From: Melioribacteraceae bacterium | GTDB lineage: Bacteria > Bacteroidota > Ignavibacteria > Ignavibacteriales > Melioribacteraceae | Assembly (NCBI GenBank): GCA_026983755.1 | Contig: JALSTL010000006.1 | Location: 1-25,185 of the forward strand | Direction: 5' to 3' | DNA: 25,185 nt | Shown: positions 18,901 to 25,185 of the stretch, piece after piece | Layout of the letters: each line of letters starts with the position of its first letter | How positions within the stretch are numbered: position 1 is the stretch's first letter | Position numbers and translations under genes: made by a program | The notes under the pieces: model-generated | Seen by the model: the letters and a program-made list of their open reading frames with translations, nothing else | Database searches by the model: none | Told to the model about the DNA's origin: nothing

Positions 18901-20078
18901 AAAGCAATTATATTTTCGATATCACAATTGGTAGCATCATATAACAACAAGGCAGTTTGATAGTTTTTAATTTGAAAATTTTTGAAAGTTGTATAAGGTT
19001 TTAATTGAACTGATATTCCTTCCTTTCTATCTTTTCCGGCAAGTAACGGTAATTTTGTAGCATCAAGGTTAGATTGATTTTCATCGTACGTCCACCAATC
19101 AATATTACCGCCGTCTCCCGGCACTGATTTATAACCTTCAAACACTATTTGATTAGCTGCATCCCCATCATTAATAATTAAATTTTCATTTTTATAGGTT
19201 CCTGCTTTTACATAAACATAATCGCCAGGGTTTATAACTCTCATTGCCGCATATTTAATTGTTCTCCATGGAGTTGTTTCCGAAGTTCCTCGAAGAGGAG
19301 AATCATCACCAGCAGTAGAGACATAATAAGTTTTAACTCCATCATCTTTGCTATACCACTGCATTGTAACACCATCACTATTCCAAGCAGTGTTATCCAT
19401 ATTGTATAAAACTCCATTTCTATTATTAGGAGTTTGATCTGTCAAGGTATTGCCATTTTCATTTTCAAAAGTATAAAGTGCTTCCAAGTTAGGCTCTGTT
19501 CCATCAAGAATAGCATCTTTATTATCAGCAATTTCAATTTTAGTACGGGCAGTACTCCATACTCGAACTTCATCCATAAAACCTTTGAATGCTGTAGCAC
19601 CATAACTGTTTCCATCTTCTTTAAAATGAGCTAACACTAAAGTCTTTTGTACACCGTAACCACCAACTTGCCCCCACATTACACGTACACCATTTTTATA
19701 TATTTTAATTGAATCTTCCGATCTTACATAAGCAACATGAGTCCATTGATTTGCAGGAACTTGTCTGGCAGCATATCCGGCATCGGAAACATTTGTTATT
19801 GCCGTTGCATTTAAATATCCCCCATCCGACAAATAGAATTGGTCACCGTTTAATCCGTCCCACAATTCAAATAAATGTTGTTCGCCATTATTTGTTGTTG
19901 GTTTTACCCATCCTTCTATTGTATATATATTACCTATTTGAGAAAAGTTTACAGCCTTTACAATATCGTTAGTACCTGCGGAATTAAACTGCAAAGACTT
20001 ACTTTGGGCAAAAAGATTTATTGAAAATAAAATAATAACAAATAACACCCTCTGTGTTTTGTGTACGAGCTGAATCAT
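15936..20078 (-). CDS. giant secreted beta-helix protein: LamG, helix, LamG, PKD, LamG, T9SS sorting domain
   Basis: This 1380-residue surface protein has a signal peptide (about 1-24, ending NLFA). In order it contains LamG 1 (about 28-235, before the helix, unlike its paralogs), a beta-helix core (about 248-715), a choice-of-anchor-Q-like cap (717-752, SPCINAG...VDIGAYE), LamG 2 (about 758-960), a K319L-like PKD (about 968-1060), LamG 3 (about 1071-1272) and a T9SS sorting domain (about 1290-1380, NYPNPFNPTT, ending KMLLLK). The conserved helix residues are His493-HGHG, Lys501, Arg536 and Arg564-Asp565 (RDGA). LamG 2 and LamG 3 differ at only four or five of about 200 residues, so they arose by recent duplication or are kept alike by gene conversion. 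AGGAG lies nine bases before the ATG. A multivalent glycan-binding lyase-like protein is the best guess. Confidence 0.9.
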   Translation of the reverse strand: MIQLVHKTQRVLFVIILFSINLFAQSKSLQFNSAGTNDIVKAVNFSQIGNIYTIEGWVKPTTNNGEQHLFELWDGLNGDQFYLSDGGYLNATAITNVSDAGYAARQVPANQWTHVAYVRSEDSIKIYKNGVRVMWGQVGGYGVQKTLVLAHFKEDGNSYGATAFKGFMDEVRVWSTARTKIEIADNKDAILDGTEPNLEALYTFENENGNTLTDQTPNNRNGVLYNMDNTAWNSDGVTMQWYSKDDGVKTYYVSTAGDDSPLRGTSETTPWRTIKYAAMRVINPGDYVYVKAGTYKNENLIINDGDAANQIVFEGYKSVPGDGGNIDWWTYDENQSNLDATKLPLLAGKDRKEGISVQLKPYTTFKNFQIKNYQTALLLYDATNCDIENIIAFAIGDSTLEAQPDGDGIKIRGSAYGIGNNTVKNCKIVNAHGYGISINYSSNNTIENCSVYSDDPYGTHYYIHIGSEDNTTMPANDNIVKDCFLQRKVGSTHHGHGVAIKGGHDFNNGDINGACKNNVVKNCTTKNFRGDAFAVRRSGAVNNNFINCIADAGTEPDASGFFARDGANNNTFENCKTVGCATAVSFWANGEDQNKPTTAYNNTFKNCIFSKTTGRQITFGDANYPQTTKDNSFINCVFDGGSYLYNAVKNSTNDSLVNCIVVNVNSYKSGGASLNIVYKNSDFYNNGFSTPAGDNMLSDNPLFLDLTNSDYHITSTSPCINAGTSDGISLSDTDYEGNPRVQGESVDIGAYESATAPNYALQFNGEATKDEFVEITSIPASSVMTIEFWVKAEGSSDDTDAMINMGGDSKRLTLKSSGHMPAWTDSWNAYASNGISLNEWHHIAYVANNGTLSALYIDGVSQTIEGGTSISMPTNTWYLASWYGGDVSSLNFVGCLDELRIWNDERTASEISSNKDTELTGNEQGLVGYWKFNEGSGTTLADSKGNANGTLYNMENSDWVTGPNLNGGNPPANTPPVANAGSDQTVTDNDNNGSENITLDGSASTDSDGTISSYVWKEGATQIATGVNPTVSLSVGTHTITLIVTDNDGASSNDDVIITINGNGGGGSTNYALQFNGEATKDEFVEITSIPTSSVMTIEFWVKAEGSSDDTDAMINMGGDSKRLTLKSSGHMPAWSDSWNAYASNGISLNEWHHIAYVANNGTLSALYIDGVSQTIEGGTSITMPTNTWYLASWYGGDVSSLNFVGCLDELRIWNDERTASEISGNKDTELTGNEQGLVGYWKFNEGSGTTLADSKGNANGTLYNMENSDWVSGPASLSKKWDVDNNQNIKIPNEFVLQQNYPNPFNPTTVINFALPVTQNVEVSVYNMLGEKVAELVNRNMNAGYHSVTFDATFLTSGIYIYRISAGNFSSVKKMLLLK
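16264..16873 (-). repeat. 610-bp direct repeat, copy A (encodes LamG 3)
   Basis: This is aligned without gaps to 17200-17809 at an offset of 936 bases (312 codons, in frame). I counted about 17 mismatches by eye, many synonymous. It encodes the third LamG domain of the 1380-residue protein. Confidence 0.95.
17200..17809 (-). repeat. 610-bp direct repeat, copy B (encodes LamG 2)
   Basis: This is the partner of 16264-16873, separated from it by 326 bases that encode the PKD domain. Identity drops sharply outside both edges, so the duplicated unit is one LamG domain. Confidence 0.95.
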
Positions 20079-20087
20079 TACGAATTT

Positions 20088-20092
20088 CTCCT
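20088..20092 (-). promoter_or_regulatory. strong ribosome binding site of the 1380-residue gene
   Basis: The minus strand reads AGGAG nine bases before the ATG at 20076-20078. This supports that start for the long protein. Confidence 0.65.
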
Positions 20093-20143
20093 ATAGTTTG
20101 TTTTTAATAATTAGTGTTTTGTATTATTTAGAGTGCATTAGAA

Positions 20144-20170
20144 CTTCCTATTAAAATTAATTTACGGAAG
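20144..20170. other. 27-base near-palindrome in the longest intergenic gap
   Basis: CTTCC (20144-20148) and GGAAG (20166-20170) flank a nearly self-complementary A/T core centred on TTAATT. It lies in the 132-base gap between the 626-residue-class gene and the 1380-residue gene, about 65 bases before the latter's start. It could be an operator or a hairpin; no T run follows on the transcribed strand. The rest of the gap is A/T rich and I see no clear promoter boxes. Confidence 0.4.
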
Positions 20171-20210
20171 GCTTGTAGATTTGCGTAATAATTATAGTAG
20201 ATTTTTTTTT

Positions 20211-22076
20211 CTATTTTAGTAAGATACACCTTTTAACATAAAAAGCTCTACCTGCTGAAACTTTGTAAAAATATGTTCCCGAACTTACATTAGTTGCATG
20301 CCAAATTATGGAATGATTCCCACTTGATTGAAACTTGTCAAGTAAAACATTTACTAACTGACCAAGACTATTATAAACTAATATTTTTACATTTGTTGAT
20401 TTGTCTAAATAGTAAGAAATATTAGTAGTAGGGTTAAAAGGATTTGGATAGTTTTGAAATACTGTAAAACTATTAGGAACAACAATATTTTCTTCAACAT
20501 CCGTAAAAGTTGGAACTTCATAAATTCCCATATCTATTATTGCTGTTCCGGTATCTTTTGAATCAAAAAAACGGGGATTGCCGTAATAATCTAACTCAGG
20601 CAAAGGATAAGCAGACATATCCGCAAGCCCAGCATCAATACATTGAGAGTTTTCTTTTAATCTGTAGTTGCCATTTTCTGCATCTTCAAATAAGGGATTA
20701 ACTTTTAAAATATCTGTGTAAGTAGATTTGGTATCAAAAGGAATATTAAATCCCATATTCCAAAAGTCTGTATTTGTAAATTTAAAATGAATTTCACGGT
20801 AGTTTGTATATTTTGTGTACATATAGTTATCAATATTTGAAACTATACAATTAATCATTTCATTGTTTTCATTTTTTCGACCGGTGTTAAATAAATTTAC
20901 CCCTTTGTAAAAAACACAATTAACAAAATTGTTATATTCGGCTTTTGATTCTTTATTTTGACCGGCGAAAGCTATACAAGCATGCTGTGTATTTTCAAAA
21001 ATTGAATTTGTAAAGGTATTGTACATTCCAGCATTATTAATTCCATCTTCATCAGTATCATAAAATCCAACCGCCAGAAAACAACCGTCTGTTTTACAAT
21101 AGTTAAATACATTATGGCTTGCTCCATCTCTGACAATAAAACCATCCCCGCTTTCACCACCAATTGCAGTACAATGATTGAAAGTATTGTTTTTTACTCC
21201 TCTATGCCTAACATAAAAGCCACCATTCTTTAAGTTCTTTGCAGTACAATTTTCAAACAAATTATTTTCACCGTTTCCTTTTATTCCGATTCCATGCCCG
21301 CCATGATCCAAATTACCGACCCTCTCTATATAACAATCCTTTAACACGTTGTTATCGCCATAAAGGACAATATAATAATCAGTTGCGGCATTAACATCTG
21401 CTTGTCCTGTATATCCTTCGTTACAATAAACCTTACATTTTTCTAAGCGATTACCATTCCCCAAAAGATTAATGCCTTCTGCACCGGAATTAACAACAAC
21501 ACAATTTTTTAATGTTGAATTATTTGAATGTGCCAAGCTAATGCCTTTGCCATTGTAACTACCTGTTACATCTCCAAAGTTTTTCGCAATAATATTTTCG
21601 GCTATATTATTGTTTACTTCGTAATAACCAATTCCTACATTATAATTAGTTATTTGGAAATTACGGATAACTACATAATTGACCGAATAGATTTGAAATG
21701 CTGTTCCACTTGCTCTGTTCCCCCCATCAAGTAAGGGCATTTGGGTAGCACTTAGTTCATTGCCATATTGCCACCAATCAGTGTTAGTAATATCACCAGG
21801 AGCATTTTTGTATCCTTCAATGGTAATAGGGTTACCGCTTGTGCCACTTGCATTAAACACAACTCTTTCGCCATCATAAAGTCCGGCTTTAACGTAAACT
21901 ATATCACCTGGGGTTGTTGCTTTTTCTACAGCATATTTAATTGTTTTCCAAGCAGTTGATTCGGATAATCCGTTGTTGGAATTGTTTCCATTTGTGGTTA
22001 CATAATAAGTTGTTGCATTTACTGAAAATGCAACAAAAAAAATCAATGAAAATATTTTTATAAAAGTATTGAACAT
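20211..22076 (-). CDS. secreted beta-helix protein (GHG/RDGA family), minimal form with T9SS sorting domain
   Basis: This is a 621-residue exported protein. I chose the ATG at 22074-22076 because AAGGG lies five bases before it. The upstream in-frame ATG at 22089-22091 has no such site and adds five charged residues to the signal peptide. The signal peptide (1-21, ending SVNA) leads into TTYYVTTNGNNSNNG. The helix core has PGD...DWWQY, His258 and His261 (HGGHG), Lys266, Arg290 (VRHRG) and Arg316-Asp317 (RDGA). A choice-of-anchor-Q-like cap (SQCIDAG...IDMGIYE) is followed directly by the T9SS sorting domain (QNYPNPFNPTT, ending RCILLK). It has no PKD or LamG, so it is the simplest of the three paralogs and shows that the helix is the functional core. 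Confidence 0.9.
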   Translation of the reverse strand: MFNTFIKIFSLIFFVAFSVNATTYYVTTNGNNSNNGLSESTAWKTIKYAVEKATTPGDIVYVKAGLYDGERVVFNASGTSGNPITIEGYKNAPGDITNTDWWQYGNELSATQMPLLDGGNRASGTAFQIYSVNYVVIRNFQITNYNVGIGYYEVNNNIAENIIAKNFGDVTGSYNGKGISLAHSNNSTLKNCVVVNSGAEGINLLGNGNRLEKCKVYCNEGYTGQADVNAATDYYIVLYGDNNVLKDCYIERVGNLDHGGHGIGIKGNGENNLFENCTAKNLKNGGFYVRHRGVKNNTFNHCTAIGGESGDGFIVRDGASHNVFNYCKTDGCFLAVGFYDTDEDGINNAGMYNTFTNSIFENTQHACIAFAGQNKESKAEYNNFVNCVFYKGVNLFNTGRKNENNEMINCIVSNIDNYMYTKYTNYREIHFKFTNTDFWNMGFNIPFDTKSTYTDILKVNPLFEDAENGNYRLKENSQCIDAGLADMSAYPLPELDYYGNPRFFDSKDTGTAIIDMGIYEVPTFTDVEENIVVPNSFTVFQNYPNPFNPTTNISYYLDKSTNVKILVYNSLGQLVNVLLDKFQSSGNHSIIWHATNVSSGTYFYKVSAGRAFYVKRCILLK

Positions 22077-22081
22077 TTTTT

Positions 22082-22086
22082 CCCTT
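22082..22086 (-). promoter_or_regulatory. ribosome binding site that decides the start of the minimal beta-helix protein
   Basis: The minus strand reads AAGGG five bases before the ATG at 22074-22076. The site lies inside the codons that would be used from the upstream ATG at 22089-22091, so the shorter form is preferred. Confidence 0.65.
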
Positions 22087-22161
22087 TTCATATAGAAGTT
22101 TTTAATATTTTAGTTATTTATTCTTAAAAAAAACAATTTATTTTTTAATAATTAATTCTAT

Positions 22162-23598
22162 TTAGTGTGGTAAAGAAACAATACCAAACCCCTTAGCATT
22201 ACTTTGCGGGCCTACAAAAAATTGTTTGGTTAGTTTTTTGTAAAGCAAATTAAATTCAGGTTTAACGGAAAAAGTTGAGATTGGTAATTGTTTCGGTTCT
22301 CCGTTAAAAAAATTAGGATTACCATAAAAATTTCTTTTATCTTTATGTAAAGAATTTTTACATTTATAAATAATATTCTTTTCGTAAATATCATCACTTC
22401 TTAAATTCCCTGAAATATCTTTGGCTAAATGGTAAAATGTATTATTGTGAATATTCAATTTTGTAGCTATTGCCAAATTATCGGCAATACCAATTCCTGC
22501 TGATTTTTCTTTATCCACACTAAAAGCAACAATGTTATTATATATTTCTATCTTACCTTTTGCTTCATCAAAAATATTAATTCCGGAAGTTAATCCTGTT
22601 TTATCAAATCCCTCAAAATAATTATTTCGTATTATTGCGTTGATAACATTATCAGCTCTAATAGGACTTTTTACACGAAATCCCTTTGCTCCTCTCACAA
22701 TATTGTATTCCGCTAATAAATTTTTGCAACTCGGATTCTTATTTTCTTCGTTGTTATCAACTATTTTATTTTGTCCAAAGTAGATTGCAGTATATAATGC
22801 TCCTTCAAAAATATTTCTACGTGCTATACAATCTTTATCCCCTTCCTTAAACGACAATGCTTGGTTTGCAGCACCAAAGAAGTAACAGTCTTCAACAATA
22901 GAACCTGTTGAACTATAAAAATTACAGCCATAATCTTGCACAGCATTAGGATAACTTTCTCCATCTTCTTTTTCCATTACAAAATCCGAAATAAAAGTAC
23001 AATTTGTTATAAGTACACTATCAACTCTAAATACTTGAATTCCATCTTTACCGTTTTGTTCAAATGTACAATTCTTTATTGTTACGTTATGGGGTTTATT
23101 TTTTATTACGGTTTCTTTTAACAAGCCATCATTCCATATTCCAACATCAATACCAATTAGATAATTAGTTATATGAAGTCCGTCAATAACAACATACGAA
23201 ACATTTCCTATAATAATTGCCGAACCGTTTGTTCCATCTTCAAGACTATCAGGTCCATCAACTTCCCCTTCTTTACGCGGACCATTAAGAGTTACAGCTC
23301 CTTTCTTTTCTGCCATTATTACTATAGGCAATTCTTTTGTACCGTTTTTATTTATTTCTATTGCATATTCATATCCATAATTACCAGGTTTTATTATTAG
23401 TGTATCTCCGGCAGTTAATACGGATGTACCTTTTTTTATGGTTCTGAATGGAGAATTTATTTTTCCGTTATTTGCATCGTTTCCTTGTAAAGAAACATAG
23501 TATTTGGAATCATTTTCTTTTTTGTTACTACACGAAATAAGCATCAAAGTAATAACAGATAAAAAAATAATAAAAGCGTACTTTAATAAATGTTTCAT
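22162..23598 (-). CDS. beta-helix lipoprotein, second of a tandem set
   Basis: This is a 478-residue exported lipoprotein. The ATG at 23596-23598 is preferred because AAGGA lies nine bases before it; the earlier ATG at 23620-23622 would add eight residues ahead of the signal peptide. The signal peptide ends in the lipobox LISC (Cys23), followed by SNKKEND. After a DUF1565-like opening (YYVSLQGNDANNG, FRTIKKG) the parallel beta-helix runs to about residue 430. Blocks shared with the neighbouring paralog include QDYGCNF (221-227), LSFKEG with Lys251, CIARRNIFEGA, and GFRVKSPIR with Arg308, Lys310 and Arg314. The tail LYKKLTKQF...AKGFG is also shared. The fold resembles PL6/chondroitinase-B-type lyases with a lysine base, but assignment to that family is not proven. 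Confidence 0.88.
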   Translation of the reverse strand: MKHLLKYAFIIFLSVITLMLISCSNKKENDSKYYVSLQGNDANNGKINSPFRTIKKGTSVLTAGDTLIIKPGNYGYEYAIEINKNGTKELPIVIMAEKKGAVTLNGPRKEGEVDGPDSLEDGTNGSAIIIGNVSYVVIDGLHITNYLIGIDVGIWNDGLLKETVIKNKPHNVTIKNCTFEQNGKDGIQVFRVDSVLITNCTFISDFVMEKEDGESYPNAVQDYGCNFYSSTGSIVEDCYFFGAANQALSFKEGDKDCIARRNIFEGALYTAIYFGQNKIVDNNEENKNPSCKNLLAEYNIVRGAKGFRVKSPIRADNVINAIIRNNYFEGFDKTGLTSGINIFDEAKGKIEIYNNIVAFSVDKEKSAGIGIADNLAIATKLNIHNNTFYHLAKDISGNLRSDDIYEKNIIYKCKNSLHKDKRNFYGNPNFFNGEPKQLPISTFSVKPEFNLLYKKLTKQFFVGPQSNAKGFGIVSLPH

Positions 23599-23607
23599 GC
23601 AATTTTT

Positions 23608-23612
23608 TCCTT
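23608..23612 (-). promoter_or_regulatory. ribosome binding site that decides the start of the second lipoprotein
   Basis: The minus strand reads AAGGA nine bases before the ATG at 23596-23598. It lies downstream of the alternative ATG at 23620-23622, which makes the longer start unlikely. Confidence 0.6.
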
Positions 23613-23640
23613 GCTTTATCATATAATGATTTAATGTTTT

Positions 23641-25050
23641 CTAAAATTTAACTCCAAATCCTTTAGCTTTACTATTATGTTTTAGGTAAAAAGGTTTTGT
23701 AAGTTTTTTATAATAAGAACTAAATTTTTTCTTTTCAGGTATTACTGAAATTAATAATTGAGCAGGAATACCATTTACAAATTCAGGATTTTCTATAAAA
23801 TTATTTTTCAAAGATACTTTGGAATGCTTGCACTTATAAGCTATGTTTTTTTCAAACGAAAAATTTTGTTCCGTATTATCACCTCTGTATCTGTCTAATT
23901 CCAAATCTCTTACAACATTATAAATTGTATTGTTATGAATTAAAACATTTACTTCGGAAGAGCCTCCAAGCTCTAATGAGATTCCAGCGGAATGTTCATT
24001 CTTTTTACCGAATGCCAAGATGTTATTATATATCTCAATTTTTCCCAGAGCTTCATTCCAAACATTAATACCGCCCGTATTGTTTGTTTCATCAAAACCT
24101 TCAAAATAATTATTTCGTATAATAGCATTTTTACAGTTATCCACCCTCAAAGGACTTTTTACACGGAACCCTTTGGCGGGGCGTACAATATTATATTCTG
24201 CAGTTATATTTTCGCAAACGGGATTAGCATTATTATTCGTAGCATCTGCTCTTCTATTCTGCCCTAAATAAATTGCCGTATATTGTGCCCCTTCAAAAAT
24301 ATTTCGTCTTGCAATACAGTTTTTATTTCCCTCTTTAAATGAAAGTGATTGATGATGCGCTCCAAAGAAATAGCAACCTTCAACTATTGAATATTTTGTA
24401 TTGAAAAAATTACAACCATAATCTTGTACTGCTATTATATAATCCTTTTTTTGAATTTTATCGGAAATGAACTGACATTCCGAAATAATTGTGCTATCAA
24501 CTCGGGAAGTTTGTACACCTACTTCACCATTATTGTTGAACACGCATCTTTTTACAATTATGCTATGAGGACGGTCTTTTTCATTTTGAACTTTCCCCAT
24601 TAAGTTTACTCCAACCGAATAATCGGTAATATAAAAGCCATCAATAATAACATAAGAAGCATTTATAACATTAAAAACAATCCCTCCTTTTTCGGAATAA
24701 TCTTCTTCTCCTTTCTTTCTTAATCCTTTTAATATAACACTGCCCTGTTGTTCTGCCATTATAACTATTGGGAAATTTTTACTTCCACTTTTTGAAATAT
24801 TTATATCGTATTCGTGTCCGTAATTTCCGGCACTAACAATTAAGGTATCGCCCAAAGATAAAACCGAAACTCCTTTTTTTATTGTTCTAAAAGGAGCTTT
24901 CATGCTCCCAATATTAGTATCATTTCCGTTTAATGCTACAAAATATTTATGAATGCTTTCATCTTTTTTTGTATTGCATCCAACTGAAAATGTGATTAAA
25001 ACTATTAATAAATATATTTTTTTAATAATTGATAAAGTTTGGGTTTTCAT
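23641..25050 (-). CDS. beta-helix lipoprotein, first complete copy of the tandem set
   Basis: This is a 469-residue exported lipoprotein. The signal peptide ends in FSVGC (Cys25) and is followed by NTKKDES, a Lys then acidic pair as in some surface lipoprotein export signals. The DUF1565-like opening (YFVALNGNDTNIG, FRTIKKG) leads into a parallel beta-helix. The blocks shared with the next gene are QDYGCNF (209-215), LSFKEG with Lys239, CIARRNIFEGA, IYLGQN and GFRVKSPLR with Arg296, Lys298 and Arg302. The tail YYKKLTKPFYL...AKGFGVKF recurs in all three copies. AAAGGAAC precedes the ATG, and the preceding gene ends only nine bases upstream, so the two are co-transcribed. A polysaccharide lyase or binding role on the cell surface is inferred. 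Confidence 0.89.
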   Translation of the reverse strand: MKTQTLSIIKKIYLLIVLITFSVGCNTKKDESIHKYFVALNGNDTNIGSMKAPFRTIKKGVSVLSLGDTLIVSAGNYGHEYDINISKSGSKNFPIVIMAEQQGSVILKGLRKKGEEDYSEKGGIVFNVINASYVIIDGFYITDYSVGVNLMGKVQNEKDRPHSIIVKRCVFNNNGEVGVQTSRVDSTIISECQFISDKIQKKDYIIAVQDYGCNFFNTKYSIVEGCYFFGAHHQSLSFKEGNKNCIARRNIFEGAQYTAIYLGQNRRADATNNNANPVCENITAEYNIVRPAKGFRVKSPLRVDNCKNAIIRNNYFEGFDETNNTGGINVWNEALGKIEIYNNILAFGKKNEHSAGISLELGGSSEVNVLIHNNTIYNVVRDLELDRYRGDNTEQNFSFEKNIAYKCKHSKVSLKNNFIENPEFVNGIPAQLLISVIPEKKKFSSYYKKLTKPFYLKHNSKAKGFGVKF

Positions 25051-25059
25051 TTTGTTCCT

Positions 25060-25185
25060 TTAGTTAAATTCAACTCCATATCCTTTTGCAGGACTATCAG
25101 GCTTAAGCCTAAATGGTTCAGTAAGTTTTTTATAGTAAGCATCAAAATTGTGTTGAACAGGTTTTGTTACAATAGCTTGTTGAAT
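25060..25185 (-). CDS. beta-helix lipoprotein paralog, C-terminal end only (cut by window edge)
   Basis: These are the last 41 residues of a gene entering from the right edge, read in frame to a TAA at 25060-25062. It ends with AYYKKLTEPFRLKPDS, then AKGYGVEFN. This is the same tail as the two complete lipoproteins downstream (YYKKLTKPF...AKGFGVKF). It is therefore a third tandem member of the set, and the cluster extends beyond the window. Nothing can be said of its N-terminus. Confidence 0.85.
   Translation of the reverse strand: MQQAIVTKPVQHNFDAYYKKLTEPFRLKPDSPAKGYGVEFN

Noticed and set aside
20171..20213. A/T run after the 621-residue gene as an intrinsic terminator
   Set aside because: There is an A-rich run on the transcribed strand but no G/C-rich hairpin directly before a T run, so termination is not supported.
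22162..23622. Longer start of the second lipoprotein at 23622
   Set aside because: The only good ribosome site lies inside the extra codons and points to the ATG at 23596-23598, which also gives a normal lipoprotein signal peptide.

Overview
This AT-rich window is coding almost from end to end, and every supported gene lies on the minus strand. It reads as one very long co-directional cluster, running from the right edge to the left edge. It most likely comes from a bacterium of the FCB group. Four secreted proteins end in the NYPNPFNP-type T9SS (Por) sorting domain, and others carry K319L-like PKD domains, LamG domains and choice-of-anchor-Q-like caps. Most starts have a clear AAGGA/AGGAG ribosome site, which is uncommon in Bacteroidota proper. 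Together this favours an Ignavibacteriota/Calditrichota/Marinimicrobia-like lineage. That placement is inference; no rRNA or other phylogenetic marker is present.

Right half (9950-25185, transcribed first): seven extracytoplasmic proteins, all built on right-handed parallel beta-helices. Three are tandem paralogous lipoproteins (the right-most one is cut by the window edge). Three are paralogous T9SS substrates sharing a helix core with invariant His-x-Gly-His-Gly, Lys-Gly, Arg and Arg-Asp-Gly-Ala motifs; the largest of these contains a ~97% identical internal 610-bp duplication encoding a LamG domain. The seventh, at 9950-13003, is a T9SS protein with a different helix plus two PKD domains and one LamG domain. 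They look like surface polysaccharide-binding or polysaccharide-cleaving proteins.

Left half (1-9931): cytoplasmic and inner-membrane functions. In transcription order these are a metal-ligand-complete amidohydrolase, an amidohydrolase-fold protein lacking every canonical metal ligand, a double GNAT-type acetyltransferase, a sodium:solute symporter, a NagA-like deacetylase, a Gfo/Idh/MocA oxidoreductase, a UroD/MtaA-like protein with an intact thiolate zinc motif, an SGNH hydrolase, an M20 metallopeptidase/deacylase and the start of an aldo/keto reductase.

Working model (inference): the beta-helix proteins process an extracellular, probably acetylated or otherwise modified, amino-sugar or uronic-acid glycan. 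The symporter imports the small product, and the cytoplasmic enzymes remove acyl (perhaps methyl) groups and oxidise, reduce or cleave the sugar. No SusC/SusD pair, sugar kinase, classical glycoside hydrolase, sulfatase, regulator, tRNA, rRNA, CRISPR array or transposase was seen. No gene-free stretch exceeds about 135 bases.
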